A stretch of DNA of 37,117 nucleotides, taken from assembly GCA_024280735.1 (NCBI GenBank), contig JAJRPO010000029.1, positions 1-37,117 on the forward strand, in the 5' to 3' direction. The first letter of the stretch is position 1. Each line of letters begins with the position of its first letter. The stretch comes from Alphaproteobacteria bacterium. Lineage in GTDB: Bacteria > Pseudomonadota > Alphaproteobacteria > Rhodobacterales > Rhodobacteraceae. This document shows, in pieces, positions 17,755 to 27,058 of this stretch. The position numbers were made by a program, and so were the translations under genes. Under the pieces are notes generated by a model that saw only the letters and a program-made list of their open reading frames with translations, made no database searches and was not told where the DNA came from.

Positions 17755-17871
17755 TCTCGCGCATCGGGCTGATGGCATCTTGAGCCATGCATAAATTCCA
17801 CTCGGTTGGATACGCAAGCAACGGCACATCGCGCGGACCGAAAGTATTGGGCGATATTTGTACAAAAATGA
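17755..17871 (-). pseudogene. IS3-family transposase OrfB, N-terminal fossil
   Basis: About 39 minus-strand codons match the start of IS3-family OrfB. YRPILSVRAMCRCLRIQPSGIYAWLK parallels the common pattern of F/Y-x-SVRxMCRVLxVxPSGFYAWLK that precedes the rve integrase domain. The frame runs on without that domain, into unrelated sequence near 17755 and 17623, and no orfA is seen. The rest of the 17627-17997 interval has no recognisable gene. The relic sits between the helicase and LuxR genes and marks a past insertion or deletion. Confidence 0.6.
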
Positions 17872-17997
17872 CGCTTGATTAAGACAGATACTATTCAGGT
17901 GAGTCCGCCCCCTTTGCCCCATAACTCTGACGGCGCAGGCCGCTTTATTTCTCAGCTTCACGTTGGTGAGATCAAAACAGCAATACAGTTTTGCGTT

Positions 17998-18807
17998 CTA
18001 ATCTGGATTAGCCGACAACGACCCAAGAATTGGTAGCATTAGATTGAACAGCTCTGCCTGCGATGAAATCTTACATTTTCGGTATAGTTGCTTGCGAAAC
18101 ACCTTAACCGTCTGGGAACTGATCCCCAAATTCAATCCGATAGAGACCGAAGAATGACCCTGTAAAACAAGCATGGCGACCTCTGCTTGCCTCGGGCTAA
18201 GCGAAATTCCGTGTGCTTGTTTGGTGGTCTCAATCAAATTGGAAACAAACCCGCCCTTTGTCGTTTCACCTTTGGGTATTATGTCTTTCCAGTGGCCAGA
18301 GGTTAACGCACTAACCAGGGGTGACAACCGGTGAGCAACAGCCAACTCTCGAATTGTGAAGCGTTTGTTGGAATTGCTATCGCGCCCAAGGCATACATGT
18401 AGCGAGATCCCCTGTGCCGGGTAGGAGACAAAGGCAAATTCATCCACCATTGTTGTGTTGCCATAATACTCGATAAAGTATTGGTTTCTGTGAAATTTAT
18501 CCGGTGCAATGTCACTAAGGCGGTAAACTCCGGTCGGGACATTTTTCAGATGAAGATCATGAAACGGATCCAACAAATACGCTCCGGCGAGATAAATTTG
18601 GCTTATATTCTCATGTACCTTGGGTTGGCGGTTTTCAAACATCAACGAGACTGGCGGCTGGTTCTGAAAATAGGCCAGAATAGTAATATTGTCATAGGAT
18701 AGTCGGGACCGCAGCCACGCGCTTAAACTGTTTGGAAAATCATTGGTATTCAGATGGTCAATTGCTGCTGCCAGCAAGTTTTCTTCCGAACGGGCAGAAT
18801 CCGGCAT
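17998..18807 (-). CDS. LuxR-family transcriptional regulator
   Basis: A 269-residue regulator. The last 65 or so residues form a LuxR/GerE helix-turn-helix: LSPRQAEVAMLVLQGHSSVSIGLNLGISSQTVKVFRKQLYRKC. The N-terminal ~190 residues match no receiver or obvious autoinducer domain (key AHL-binding tryptophans are not evident) and may sense a small ligand. A strong AAGGAGG lies upstream of ATG 18807. It is divergent from the potA-led operon with 98 bases between, so it is the likely regulator of polyamine uptake and catabolism (inference). An inverted repeat lies directly upstream. Confidence 0.88.
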   Translation of the reverse strand: MPDSARSEENLLAAAIDHLNTNDFPNSLSAWLRSRLSYDNITILAYFQNQPPVSLMFENRQPKVHENISQIYLAGAYLLDPFHDLHLKNVPTGVYRLSDIAPDKFHRNQYFIEYYGNTTMVDEFAFVSYPAQGISLHVCLGRDSNSNKRFTIRELAVAHRLSPLVSALTSGHWKDIIPKGETTKGGFVSNLIETTKQAHGISLSPRQAEVAMLVLQGHSSVSIGLNLGISSQTVKVFRKQLYRKCKISSQAELFNLMLPILGSLSANPD

Positions 18808-18817
18808 GTGTACCTCC

Positions 18818-18838
18818 TTGGGGGTATATACCTCCCAA
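18818..18838. promoter_or_regulatory. inverted repeat in the luxR/potA divergent region, candidate operator
   Basis: TTGGGGGTATATACCTCCCAA is a near-perfect palindrome with centre GGTATATACC and arms TTGGG/CCCAA, one base bulged. TACCTCC also occurs twice (18811-18817, 18829-18835). It lies 11 bases upstream of the LuxR start and about 70 upstream of potA, overlapping the luxR ribosome-site region. It could be an autoregulatory operator. Confidence 0.45.
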
Positions 18839-18905
18839 CTAGACCATATTACGCTGAATTATGCTATTCAAGGGGTATTGGCCTAGCATTGGGGGTTAGC
18901 TGCGC

Positions 18906-19973
18906 ATGACTGAAATTGCCATCGACATACAAGATATGACCAAGCGTTATGGGGATTTCGTTGCGCTAAAGAATGTATCACTCAGCATCATGGACAACGA
19001 ATTCTTCACTTTGCTGGGGCCGTCGGGTTGTGGCAAGACCACGTTGCTGCGCACCATTGCAGGGTTTGAGGATATTTCAGAGGGGGCAATCAAGCTGTAT
19101 GGCGAAGACATTGCCGATTTGCCCCCCAACAAGCGGCCGGTGAATACTGTATTTCAGCAATACGCCTTGTTTCCGCACATGGATGTGACCGCGAATGTGA
19201 TGTTTGGCCTGTTACAATTGGGACAGGATCAAACCACCGCGCGCAACCGCGCTAATGAGGTGCTTGAAATGGTGCAGTTAACGCAGTTTTCGGATCGGTT
19301 GCCCTCGCAATTGTCAGGCGGGCAGCAACAGCGGGTGGCGCTGGCGCGTGCCTTGGCACCCAAGCCCAAGGTTTTGCTGTTGGATGAACCCCTGTCAGCG
19401 CTGGATCTGAAATTGCGCCAAGCGGTGCGCCGGGAATTGCAGCAAATACAACAGGAAACCGGCATTACCTTTGTCTTTGTGACCCATGATCAAGAAGAAG
19501 CCTTGACGATGTCAGACCGGATAGCGGTGATCGCTGATGGTCATGTGCAGCAGGTTGGCACAGCGCGCGAAATTTACGAGGCCCCGCAAAACAAGTTTGT
19601 GGCCGATTTCATTGGTGAAACCAATCTGATTGATGTGTCGGTTAGCGCTGTATCCGGAGACAGCGCGACCTGCATATTACCGGGCGGCGCGCGCTTTACC
19701 TGCCCTGCTGCCGTGGGCGCGCTTATGGGGCAGGGCCATCTTTCGGTGCGTCCCTAGCGGATTGCGCTGGTCGATCCCGCAGACGGGTTGGTTCAAGGTC
19801 ACGCCATGCGACAGACCTATTTGGGCACGGATATGCACGTTGAAATCAAACTGGCTGACGGCGAGACTGTAACCGTTCGCCTGCAAAATTCCGAAAACAC
19901 GCATATTCCCAAAGCTGGTGAGGCTGTGGGCCTTGATTTTGAGACAGGTGCCGCGCGCCTGCTGGTGGACTAG
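18906..19973 (+). pseudogene. potA: polyamine ABC transporter ATPase PotA, interrupted by in-frame TAG
   Basis: The frame encodes a 355-codon PotA-type ATPase, but codon 284 (19755-19757) is TAG. Before it lie Walker [10 protein letters not shown] (38-46), signature [14 protein letters not shown], Walker [13 protein letters not shown] and the H-loop [10 protein letters not shown]. After it, in the same frame, come RIALVDPADG and the second half of the TOBE-type domain, ending LLVD at 19973. The motif SVRP-stop-RI suggests an original GAG (RPERI). A 283-residue product keeps the ATPase core, so transport may survive, weakened or misregulated; sequencing error is also possible. Four bases upstream of ATG 18906 there is no strong ribosome site. 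The stop abuts the potB ATG. Confidence 0.85.
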
Positions 19974-20894
19974 ATGGCGGGTCTCATCAAGCAAAGCACA
20001 TCAAACACCAGCACATACGCCGGTCTAGGGCCGCTGCTGATGTTGCCGTCCTGGTTGGTTGTCGGGTTTTTTCTGGTGCTGCCGGTCAGCATGATGCTGG
20101 TCTATTCCTTCCTGACCAAAGAATTTCGTGGCGGCGTGATCTGGGAGTTTTCGCTTGCCGCATACGATCAATTCTTCTTTGACCGGGGGTTGTTTGGCGA
20201 CGCGCCGCCAGTGATTGAATGGACCTATATAACGATCTTCTGGCGCTCGATCTGGCAGGCGGCGCTGGCCACTGTTTTCTGTTTGCTGATCGGCTTTCCC
20301 ACCGCATGGTTTATTGCCACCCGCACCGGGCCGAACAAATCTATCTGGCTTTTCCTGATCACTATTCCCTATTGGGTGAACCTGCTGATCCGCACAATTT
20401 CGATGAAATTCCTGATCCGCGACACCGGACCGCTGAATGAATTCCTGATGTGGACAGGGATGATTTCGGATCCCATCCACATGATAAACACCAATTTCGC
20501 GGTGCAACTAGGGTTGTTCTATTCCTATCTACCGTTCATGGTGCTGCCGATTTACGCCAGTGTTGAACGCTATAATTTCACCTTTTCCGAGGCAGCCGCC
20601 GACCTGTATGCCAGCCGTTGGGTCACTTTGACCAAGGTCATCCTGCCATTTGTCAAACCGGGCATTATTGCCGGTTGCATCTTGGTATTTGTGCCCTCAC
20701 TCGGGGCGTTTCTAGCGCCTGATCTATTAGGCGGGGCCAAGAATTTCATGATCGGTTCACTGATTGAGGAACAGTTCAAGGGCAATGCCGGTAACTGGCC
20801 GTTTGGTGCGGCTGTATCCATGATCTTGCTGTCGATGGTGTTGGTGGTGCTGACATATTACGCCCGCCAGCAAAGCAAAGTGGAGGCACGCTAA
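19974..20894 (+). CDS. potB: polyamine ABC transporter permease, PotB-like
   Basis: A 306-residue inner-membrane permease with about six helices, beginning [26 protein letters not shown]. The coupling (EAA) loop [32 protein letters not shown] contacts the ATPase. With the PotC-like protein it forms the membrane channel of a spermidine/putrescine-type importer. It starts immediately after the potA-frame stop and overlaps the next gene by one base (TAATG). Confidence 0.9.
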   Translation: MAGLIKQSTSNTSTYAGLGPLLMLPSWLVVGFFLVLPVSMMLVYSFLTKEFRGGVIWEFSLAAYDQFFFDRGLFGDAPPVIEWTYITIFWRSIWQAALATVFCLLIGFPTAWFIATRTGPNKSIWLFLITIPYWVNLLIRTISMKFLIRDTGPLNEFLMWTGMISDPIHMINTNFAVQLGLFYSYLPFMVLPIYASVERYNFTFSEAAADLYASRWVTLTKVILPFVKPGIIAGCILVFVPSLGAFLAPDLLGGAKNFMIGSLIEEQFKGNAGNWPFGAAVSMILLSMVLVVLTYYARQQSKVEAR

Positions 20895-21703
20895 TGGCTC
20901 GTAAACTTGATATTCGTCGGTTCCCGGGCTTTTTGCCGATAACTTATCTTTGTCTGTTCCTGCTTTATGCACCGTTGATCATTGTGATGGTCTATTCTTT
21001 TAACGACAGCAATTCGATCACCAATTGGGGCGGCCTCTCGTTGCGTTGGTACGCGGAAGTTTTTACCGGTGTGGAATCGGCAAAATTCAAGGCGGCGACG
21101 ATAAATTCCATGACCATAGCGGTGATGGCGGCGATCACATCCACCACAATTGCAACGCTGGCGGCCACTGCGATGCTAAAGGCCGGCAGGTTTCGCGGCA
21201 AAGCAATCAGCTTTGCCCTGATAAACATGCCGTTGATGGTGCCGGAAATCGTCACCGCTGTGGCCACGCTGATCTTCTTTTCCGCGATTGGTTTTACCAG
21301 CGGCTACCTGACCATTTTGCTGGCCCATATCGTGTTTTGCATCCCCTTTGCCTACCTGCCAATTGCCGCCCGAATGCAGGGCATCGAGGATACCTATGAA
21401 CAGGCGGCGCTGGATCTTTATGCAACCCGCTTTCAGGCTTTTCGCCTGATCCTGCTGCCGCTGATGACGCCGGGCATTATATCGGGCTTTCTGCTGTCAT
21501 TCATCATATCCCTCGATGATTTTATCATCACAAATTTCGTCAAGGGCGCTGGCATCGAAACCCTGCCAACGGCGATTTTCGGGTCTGTCAAGCAAGGCAT
21601 CAAACCGAACATAATGGCGATTTCGACCCTGCTGCTGCTGGTGTCGGTGATCTTTGTAACCCTGTCCTATCTGGTCGGACGGATGGGGCAGAATAAAAAA
21701 TGA
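20894..21703 (+). CDS. potC: polyamine ABC transporter permease, PotC-like
   Basis: A 269-residue permease with six predicted helices ([19 protein letters not shown] at the N-terminus). The EAA loop is [31 protein letters not shown], followed by [17 protein letters not shown], typical of PotC/PotI. It pairs with PotB in the inner membrane. It is coupled to potB by a TAATG overlap and is followed by potD. Confidence 0.9.
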   Translation: MARKLDIRRFPGFLPITYLCLFLLYAPLIIVMVYSFNDSNSITNWGGLSLRWYAEVFTGVESAKFKAATINSMTIAVMAAITSTTIATLAATAMLKAGRFRGKAISFALINMPLMVPEIVTAVATLIFFSAIGFTSGYLTILLAHIVFCIPFAYLPIAARMQGIEDTYEQAALDLYATRFQAFRLILLPLMTPGIISGFLLSFIISLDDFIITNFVKGAGIETLPTAIFGSVKQGIKPNIMAISTLLLLVSVIFVTLSYLVGRMGQNKK

Positions 21704-21729
21704 CGACCAATCCAACAAAGGAGACGACA

Positions 21730-22764
21730 ATGAGAAAACTATTAACACTGGGGGTTTCGGCCCTGGCGCTGACCATCGGGGCAAGCACCGCAAACGCCGA
21801 AGGCAAGCTGTCGATTTATCACTGGTTTGAATACATCCCGCAAGAGTTGCTGAATAAATTCGCGGCTGAAAACGACATAGAAGTGACCATGGACACGTTT
21901 GATTCAAACGAATCCATGCTGGCCGCACTAAAAGCAGGCAAACTGGGCAGCTACGATGTTTCTGTGCCCGGCGATTATATGGTCAAAATCATGGCAGGGG
22001 CGGGTCTGCTCGACACGTTCGAGCCTGCGGAGTTGAGCAATTTTGGCAATATTTCCGCCCAGTGGATGGACGTAGATTTTGACAATGGCCGCCACAGCTC
22101 CATTCCCTATCAATGGGGTTCCACCAGCTTTTCCGTGAACCGTGATGTTTACAGTGGTGACATCCAGACTACCGCCATTCTGTTTGATCCCCCCGCAGAA
22201 CTGCGCGGCAAAATCAACGTGCTTGACAGCCAAGGCGAGGTTTTGGCAATGGCCTCGATGCATTTGGGCATCCCGCAATGCACATCCGATCGTGGCCAAC
22301 TGCGTGCTCTCAATGATCTGCTGCAATCGGCCAAACCGCATTGGGCTTCCTTTGGCTCTGACATTGCCAAAGATGTGCTTGTTTCTGGTGACGCGGCGGC
22401 TGGCATGATCTGGAACGGTTTTTCCGCCAAGGCCCGCGCCGAGGGGGCAAATGTTGAATATGCCTTCCCAAAACAAGGCTACGTTGTGTGGATGGATAAT
22501 GTCGTGCTGTTGAAAGACGCGCCAAACCGCGACAACGCGCTGAAGTTCATGAACTTCCTGCTTGATCCAGTGAATGCCGCGGTGGTGACCAACTACGCGC
22601 AATACACCGCTGGCGTTGACGGCGTTGACGGGTTTCTTGACGAAGCCGTGACCAGCGCACCAGAACTGAACCCGCCCGCCGGGGGTGCCGGTCAGTTCAT
22701 CATGGCCTGCTCCGAGGAAGTTCAGACCGTTTATGATAAAATCTGGACTGACCTGAAAAAATAG
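21730..22764 (+). CDS. potD: polyamine ABC transporter periplasmic binding protein, PotD/PotF-like
   Basis: A 344-residue solute-binding protein. MRKLLTLGVSALALTIGASTANAEG is a clear signal peptide, cleaved near ANA-EG. The mature protein starts LSIYHWFEYIPQELLNKF, with polyamine-binding landmarks W/Y-x-Y-I-P, TFDSNESMLAALKAG, YDVSVPGDYMV and IPYQWGSTSF. It delivers putrescine- or spermidine-like ligands to PotBC. ATG 21730, with AAAGGAGACG just upstream, is preferred to the ATG at 21700, which would add ten polar residues before the signal peptide. A 9-bp hairpin follows the stop. Confidence 0.92.
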   Translation: MRKLLTLGVSALALTIGASTANAEGKLSIYHWFEYIPQELLNKFAAENDIEVTMDTFDSNESMLAALKAGKLGSYDVSVPGDYMVKIMAGAGLLDTFEPAELSNFGNISAQWMDVDFDNGRHSSIPYQWGSTSFSVNRDVYSGDIQTTAILFDPPAELRGKINVLDSQGEVLAMASMHLGIPQCTSDRGQLRALNDLLQSAKPHWASFGSDIAKDVLVSGDAAAGMIWNGFSAKARAEGANVEYAFPKQGYVVWMDNVVLLKDAPNRDNALKFMNFLLDPVNAAVVTNYAQYTAGVDGVDGFLDEAVTSAPELNPPAGGAGQFIMACSEEVQTVYDKIWTDLKK

Positions 22765-22771
22765 CAATTTT

Positions 22772-22794
22772 CAGCCCCGCATGGTGCGGGGCTG
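22772..22794 (+). terminator. intercistronic hairpin after potD
   Basis: CAGCCCCGC (22772-22780) pairs perfectly with GCGGGGCTG (22786-22794) around ATGGT. No T-run follows, so it is more likely a partial terminator or an mRNA 3'-end stabiliser. Such a hairpin would keep binding-protein mRNA abundant relative to the downstream catabolic genes. Confidence 0.65.
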
Positions 22795-22861
22795 CCTGAA
22801 GTTTACCAACTGCTGCCAACCACAGGCGGCAGGCCTGAAAACCATCCCTAAGGACCGCACA

Positions 22862-24226
22862 ATGACCCACCTCAGCACCGATGATATTCTGAAAAAAGAC
22901 GACCACCTGATCCAGTCATTTGCTGATCTGGACGGTTTAAAACAACAAGGTGCGCGCACCGCGATTGTGGCTGCCAAAGGGGCCTATGTGACCGATAGCA
23001 ACGGCAATGAGCTGATCGACGGTATTGGTGGTTTATGGTGCGTGAATGTCGGCCATGGGCGCCATGAAATTATTGACGCGATCACCAAGCAGCTGGAAAC
23101 GCTGGATTATTATTCGACATTTTACAATTTCACCCATCCGGCAGCGGCGCAATTGGCCGAAAAACTGGCGCGCCTTGCGCCGGGCAATTTGAACCGCGTA
23201 TATTTCGGCAACTCTGGTTCTGTCGCCAACGACACCGCCATTCGCATGTTGCACCATTATAACAACCGTCTTGGCCGCCCGAATAAGAAGAAAATCCTGT
23301 CGCGGGTCGGAGCCTATCACGGCTCGACACACCTGGCGATGGCAATGACCACACCCGCCTATAGCGAGGGCTGGGACACGGCCGCTGAAGGGTTGGTTCA
23401 CCACCTGCGATCACCCTACGCCTACCGCGAATCCGGTGATATGACCGAAGCTGAGTTCCTTGAGGCACTGGCTGACGACATGCTGACCTCTATCCATAAT
23501 ATCGGGGCCGAAAATATCGCCGCCTTCATCGCCGAGCCTATCATGGGCGCGGGCGGCGTGTTGGTTGCCCCCGACGGGTATCATCAACGGATGCGCCAAA
23601 TAACCACCGATCACGATATAAAATACATTGCCGACGAGGTGGTTACCGCTTTTGGCCGCTTGGGCCATATGTTTGCCTCACAGGATGTATTTGGCATGGT
23701 ACCGGACATCATCAACACCGCCAAAGGCCTGACCTCGGGCTATCAACCGTTGTCGGCGACCATCATTTCTGACGAAATTTACGAAGTGATTTCCGAACCC
23801 GGCGCGATGTTCCTGCATGGCATGACCTATTCGGGCCATCCGGCAGCAGCGGCGGCGGCCTTGGCGAATATCGACATTCTGGAGCGTGATCAGATCCCGC
23901 AAAAGGTGCGCGTGACCGGAAAAGTGTTTGAAAATGCGCTGCGCGGTCTGGCCGACCTCGATATCGTGGGTGAAGTCCGTGGCAGCCATTTCATGATGGG
24001 AATTGAATTTGTGAAGAACAAGGATACCAAAGAACCCTATAGCGATGAAACCAATGTCGGTTTGCGGATTGCAGAAGAAGCCCAGAGGCGCGGCTTGATC
24101 GCCCGTCCGTTGGGTAACATCCTGATCCTGTCGCCAACTCTGATTATGGATGAAACCCAGATTGGACAAATCGAAGGTATCCTGCGCGACAGCATCAAGG
24201 CTGTCACTTCGACACTTCCGGCATAG
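22862..24226 (+). CDS. class III aminotransferase (putrescine/omega-amine type)
   Basis: A 454-residue PLP enzyme likely moving the terminal amino group of a polyamine or omega-amino compound to pyruvate or another oxo acid. Visible: YSTFYNFTHPAAAQLAEKLA, FGNSGSVANDTA (116-126), AYHGSTHLAM (151-160), FIAEPIMGAGG, ADEVVTAFGRLG with the PLP aspartate D258, and K288 in NTAKGLTSGYQPL. The usual GSEAN glutamate is Val at 121, as in some relatives with Thr there. ATG 22862 is used; the longer frame from 22781 starts inside the hairpin. An ALDH follows ten bases later, giving an amine-to-acid pair. Confidence 0.88.
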   Translation: MTHLSTDDILKKDDHLIQSFADLDGLKQQGARTAIVAAKGAYVTDSNGNELIDGIGGLWCVNVGHGRHEIIDAITKQLETLDYYSTFYNFTHPAAAQLAEKLARLAPGNLNRVYFGNSGSVANDTAIRMLHHYNNRLGRPNKKKILSRVGAYHGSTHLAMAMTTPAYSEGWDTAAEGLVHHLRSPYAYRESGDMTEAEFLEALADDMLTSIHNIGAENIAAFIAEPIMGAGGVLVAPDGYHQRMRQITTDHDIKYIADEVVTAFGRLGHMFASQDVFGMVPDIINTAKGLTSGYQPLSATIISDEIYEVISEPGAMFLHGMTYSGHPAAAAAALANIDILERDQIPQKVRVTGKVFENALRGLADLDIVGEVRGSHFMMGIEFVKNKDTKEPYSDETNVGLRIAEEAQRRGLIARPLGNILILSPTLIMDETQIGQIEGILRDSIKAVTSTLPA

Positions 24227-24235
24227 GGGAAAACA

Positions 24236-25723
24236 ATGACCGACCTGTCTTACAAAGATTGGAAATCCAAAGCCGCCGCCTTGAAATTCCGCAATCAGTG
24301 TTTCATCTCGGGCACATTTTGCGATGCCATTTCTGGTGCCAAGTTTGAAACCTTAAACCCTGCAACGGGCGCGGTTTTGACTGCCGTGGCGCGGGGCAAT
24401 GGCGATGATATTGACCGGGCGGTGAAATCTGCGCGCAGTGCCTTTGACAGCGGTGTGTGGTCCGGCAAAACCCCGTCAGAGCGCAAAGAAGTTCTGTTGA
24501 AACTCGCCGCCTTAATCCGCGATAACATCCCTGAATTCGCTCTGCTGGACACCCTGGATATGGGCAAGCTGATCAAAGACAGTTCTACCGTTGACGCGCC
24601 CGGCTCTGCCCATTTCTTTCAGTGGCACGCCGAGGCGATCGATAAGTTGTATGACGAAATCGCGCCAACAGGCGGGCGTGACATCGCCATGATCCGCCGT
24701 GTTCCGCTGGGCGTCGTCGGGGCGGTGGTGCCGTGGAATTTCCCGCTAGATATGGCAACATGGAAACTGGCACCAGCACTGGCAACGGGTAATTCCGTGG
24801 TCTTGAAACCCGCTGAGCAATCGCCGCTTTCCGCGTTGTTTCTGGCTGAACTGGCGGTTGAGGCCGGCCTGCCGGACGGGGTGCTGAATGTGGTTCCAGG
24901 ATATGGTCAAGATGCGGGGCAAGCCTTGGGTCGCCACGATGATGTTGATTGTCTGGTGTTCACAGGCTCTACCGCCGTGGGCAAACTGTTCCAGCGTTAT
25001 GCGGGCGAAAGCAACATGAAACAGGTCTGGCTGGAAACCGGCGGCAAAAGCCCCAACATCATTTTCCCTGACGCTGATCTGGATGCCGCCGCCGATATGG
25101 CCGCTTTCGGGATTTTCTTTAATCAAGGCGAAGTATGCTCTGCCAATTCGCGCCTGCTGGTCCATGCCTCGATAAAGGATGAAATGCTAGAGCGGATGAA
25201 AACCCGCGCCGAGGCAATTACCCCCGGTGATCCACTGGATCCGGCATCGACGCTTGGCGCGATGGTGGATAAATCCCACACCGACACGGTAATGCAGTTT
25301 ATCGAAAGCGGCAGGCAATCCAGCCGTCTGATTACGGGCGGTGAACGTGTGACCCTGAACGGTTCAGACGCATTTGTGACCCCGACGATATTTGACAACG
25401 TGGAAAGCAATCACAAAATAGCCCGCGATGAAATTTTTGGCCCCGTGTTGGCGGTGCAGACGTTCAATTCCGACGATGAAGCAATCGCCATGGCCAATGA
25501 CACGGTTTACGGTCTGGCGGCCTCGGTCTGGACCAAAGATCTGTCCCGCGCCCTTGGGGTTTCGGACGCGTTGAATGCGGGCACGGTGTCGGTCAACACA
25601 GTCGACGCGCTCAGTGCGATGACGCCGTTTGGCGGGATGAAGCAATCGGGCTATGGGCGCGATTTATCAATCCACGCATTTGACAAATACACCGCCTTGA
25701 AAACTACCTGGATACGATATTAA
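24236..25723 (+). CDS. aldehyde dehydrogenase (PuuC-like)
   Basis: A 495-residue NAD(P)-dependent aldehyde dehydrogenase. PWNFP (N168), the LETGGKSPN general base E267, the catalytic C301 in NQGEVCSANSR, and EIFGPVL are all in place. PuuC-type enzymes oxidise gamma-aminobutyraldehyde or its glutamyl form to the acid, which fits an aldehyde made by the preceding aminotransferase. GGGGAAAAC precedes ATG 24236. Substrate choice is inferred from context. Confidence 0.92.
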   Translation: MTDLSYKDWKSKAAALKFRNQCFISGTFCDAISGAKFETLNPATGAVLTAVARGNGDDIDRAVKSARSAFDSGVWSGKTPSERKEVLLKLAALIRDNIPEFALLDTLDMGKLIKDSSTVDAPGSAHFFQWHAEAIDKLYDEIAPTGGRDIAMIRRVPLGVVGAVVPWNFPLDMATWKLAPALATGNSVVLKPAEQSPLSALFLAELAVEAGLPDGVLNVVPGYGQDAGQALGRHDDVDCLVFTGSTAVGKLFQRYAGESNMKQVWLETGGKSPNIIFPDADLDAAADMAAFGIFFNQGEVCSANSRLLVHASIKDEMLERMKTRAEAITPGDPLDPASTLGAMVDKSHTDTVMQFIESGRQSSRLITGGERVTLNGSDAFVTPTIFDNVESNHKIARDEIFGPVLAVQTFNSDDEAIAMANDTVYGLAASVWTKDLSRALGVSDALNAGTVSVNTVDALSAMTPFGGMKQSGYGRDLSIHAFDKYTALKTTWIRY

Positions 25724-25770
25724 CGTGCTAAGCTGACGTTGGCCAAGGCCAAGCCAGCATAAACCAATGA

Positions 25771-27054
25771 ATGGAACACCATATGGCACCTGAAAAAATA
25801 GACACCCTGATTGTTGGCGCAGGCCAAGCTGGCATTGCCATGAGCGAACATCTGACCCTGAACGGTGTATCACACCTCGTTTTGGAACGCAGCCGGATTG
25901 CTGAGCGCTGGCGCTCGGAAAGGTGGGACTCGCTGGTTGCCAATGGCCCCGCATGGCATGATCGTTTTCCAAATAGGGAGTTTTCTGGCGTGGACCCCGA
26001 TGCTTTTGTTGGCAAGGAAGAAGTTGCCGATTATCTCGTGGCTTACGCCAAGCAAAACAATGCCCCCATTCGAACCGGCATTGAGGTGAAATCTGTCCGT
26101 AGAAACGAGGCGCGCGCGGGCTTTCAAATTGAAACATCAGATGGCACGTTTGAGGCCAACAATGTGGTCGCGGCCACTGGTGCATTCCAGCGTGCGGTCA
26201 TCCCTGCGGTTGCCCCAAAAGATCCGAATATCACGCAAATCCATTCCAGCGGCTATCGCAATCCGGATCAGTTACCGGAGGGGGGCGTTCTGGTAATCGG
26301 GGCGGGATCATCGGGTGTGCAGATAGCCGATGAAATCGCGGCCTCAGGCAAAAAGGTTTACCTGTCCGTCGGTTCACACGACCGCCCCTTTCGCAGTTAT
26401 CGCGGGCGAGATTTTGTTTGGTGGCTCGGGGTTCTCGGCATGTGGGATGACGAGGCACTGGAGCCCGGCAAAGAGCATGTCACCATCGCGGTAAGTGGTG
26501 CGCACGGCGGCCACACGGTGGATTTTCGCAAATTGGCGGCGCAAGGGATCACGCTGGTTGGGCTTACGGATTCTTTCAAAGATGGCAAGGTAAAGTTCCA
26601 GCCGAACCTTGTGGAAAACATTGCGCTCGGAGATGCCAGCCTATTGTCCATGATGGACGCTGCCGATGCTTATGCGGCCCGCATGGGGCTTGATCTACCG
26701 CTGGAACCGAGCGCCCGCGATGTGCTGCCCGACCCGGATTGTATGACCAACCCCGTGCTTGAACTGGACATGACTAAAGCTGGCATAACCTCGATCCTAT
26801 GGGCGACAGGCTTTGCCGTGGACTATAGTTGGCTGAAGGTTGATGTGCTTGATGGCGCAGGCAAACCCGTGCATCAACGGGGTGTCACTGCCGAACCGGG
26901 GTTGTATTTTCTGGGCATGCCATGGCAATCACGGCGCGGCTCTCCTTTTATTTGGGGCGTGTGGCATGATGCCAAGCATCTGGCCGGACACATAGAGACA
27001 CAAACTAAATATCTGGCCTATCGCGGCCCCTTGGAAACCACAGTAGAGGACTGA
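25771..27054 (+). CDS. flavin-dependent monooxygenase (short FMO/YUCCA-like)
   Basis: A 427-residue two-dinucleotide-fold flavoprotein. FAD site GAGQAGIAMSEHL lies at 16-28 and NADPH site GAGSSGVQIADEI at 177-189. Between them are ERWDSLVANGPAW and ATGAFQRAVIP, and ILWATGFAVDYSWL lies near the end. Relatives N- or S-oxygenate amines or decarboxylate oxo acids using NADPH and oxygen. In this operon an amine or imine substrate is plausible but unproven. ATG 25771 has a poor ribosome site; ATG 25783 (MAPEK) is an alternative. It is followed five bases later by ridA. Confidence 0.85.
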   Translation: MEHHMAPEKIDTLIVGAGQAGIAMSEHLTLNGVSHLVLERSRIAERWRSERWDSLVANGPAWHDRFPNREFSGVDPDAFVGKEEVADYLVAYAKQNNAPIRTGIEVKSVRRNEARAGFQIETSDGTFEANNVVAATGAFQRAVIPAVAPKDPNITQIHSSGYRNPDQLPEGGVLVIGAGSSGVQIADEIAASGKKVYLSVGSHDRPFRSYRGRDFVWWLGVLGMWDDEALEPGKEHVTIAVSGAHGGHTVDFRKLAAQGITLVGLTDSFKDGKVKFQPNLVENIALGDASLLSMMDAADAYAARMGLDLPLEPSARDVLPDPDCMTNPVLELDMTKAGITSILWATGFAVDYSWLKVDVLDGAGKPVHQRGVTAEPGLYFLGMPWQSRRGSPFIWGVWHDAKHLAGHIETQTKYLAYRGPLETTVED

Positions 27055-27058
27055 ACAA

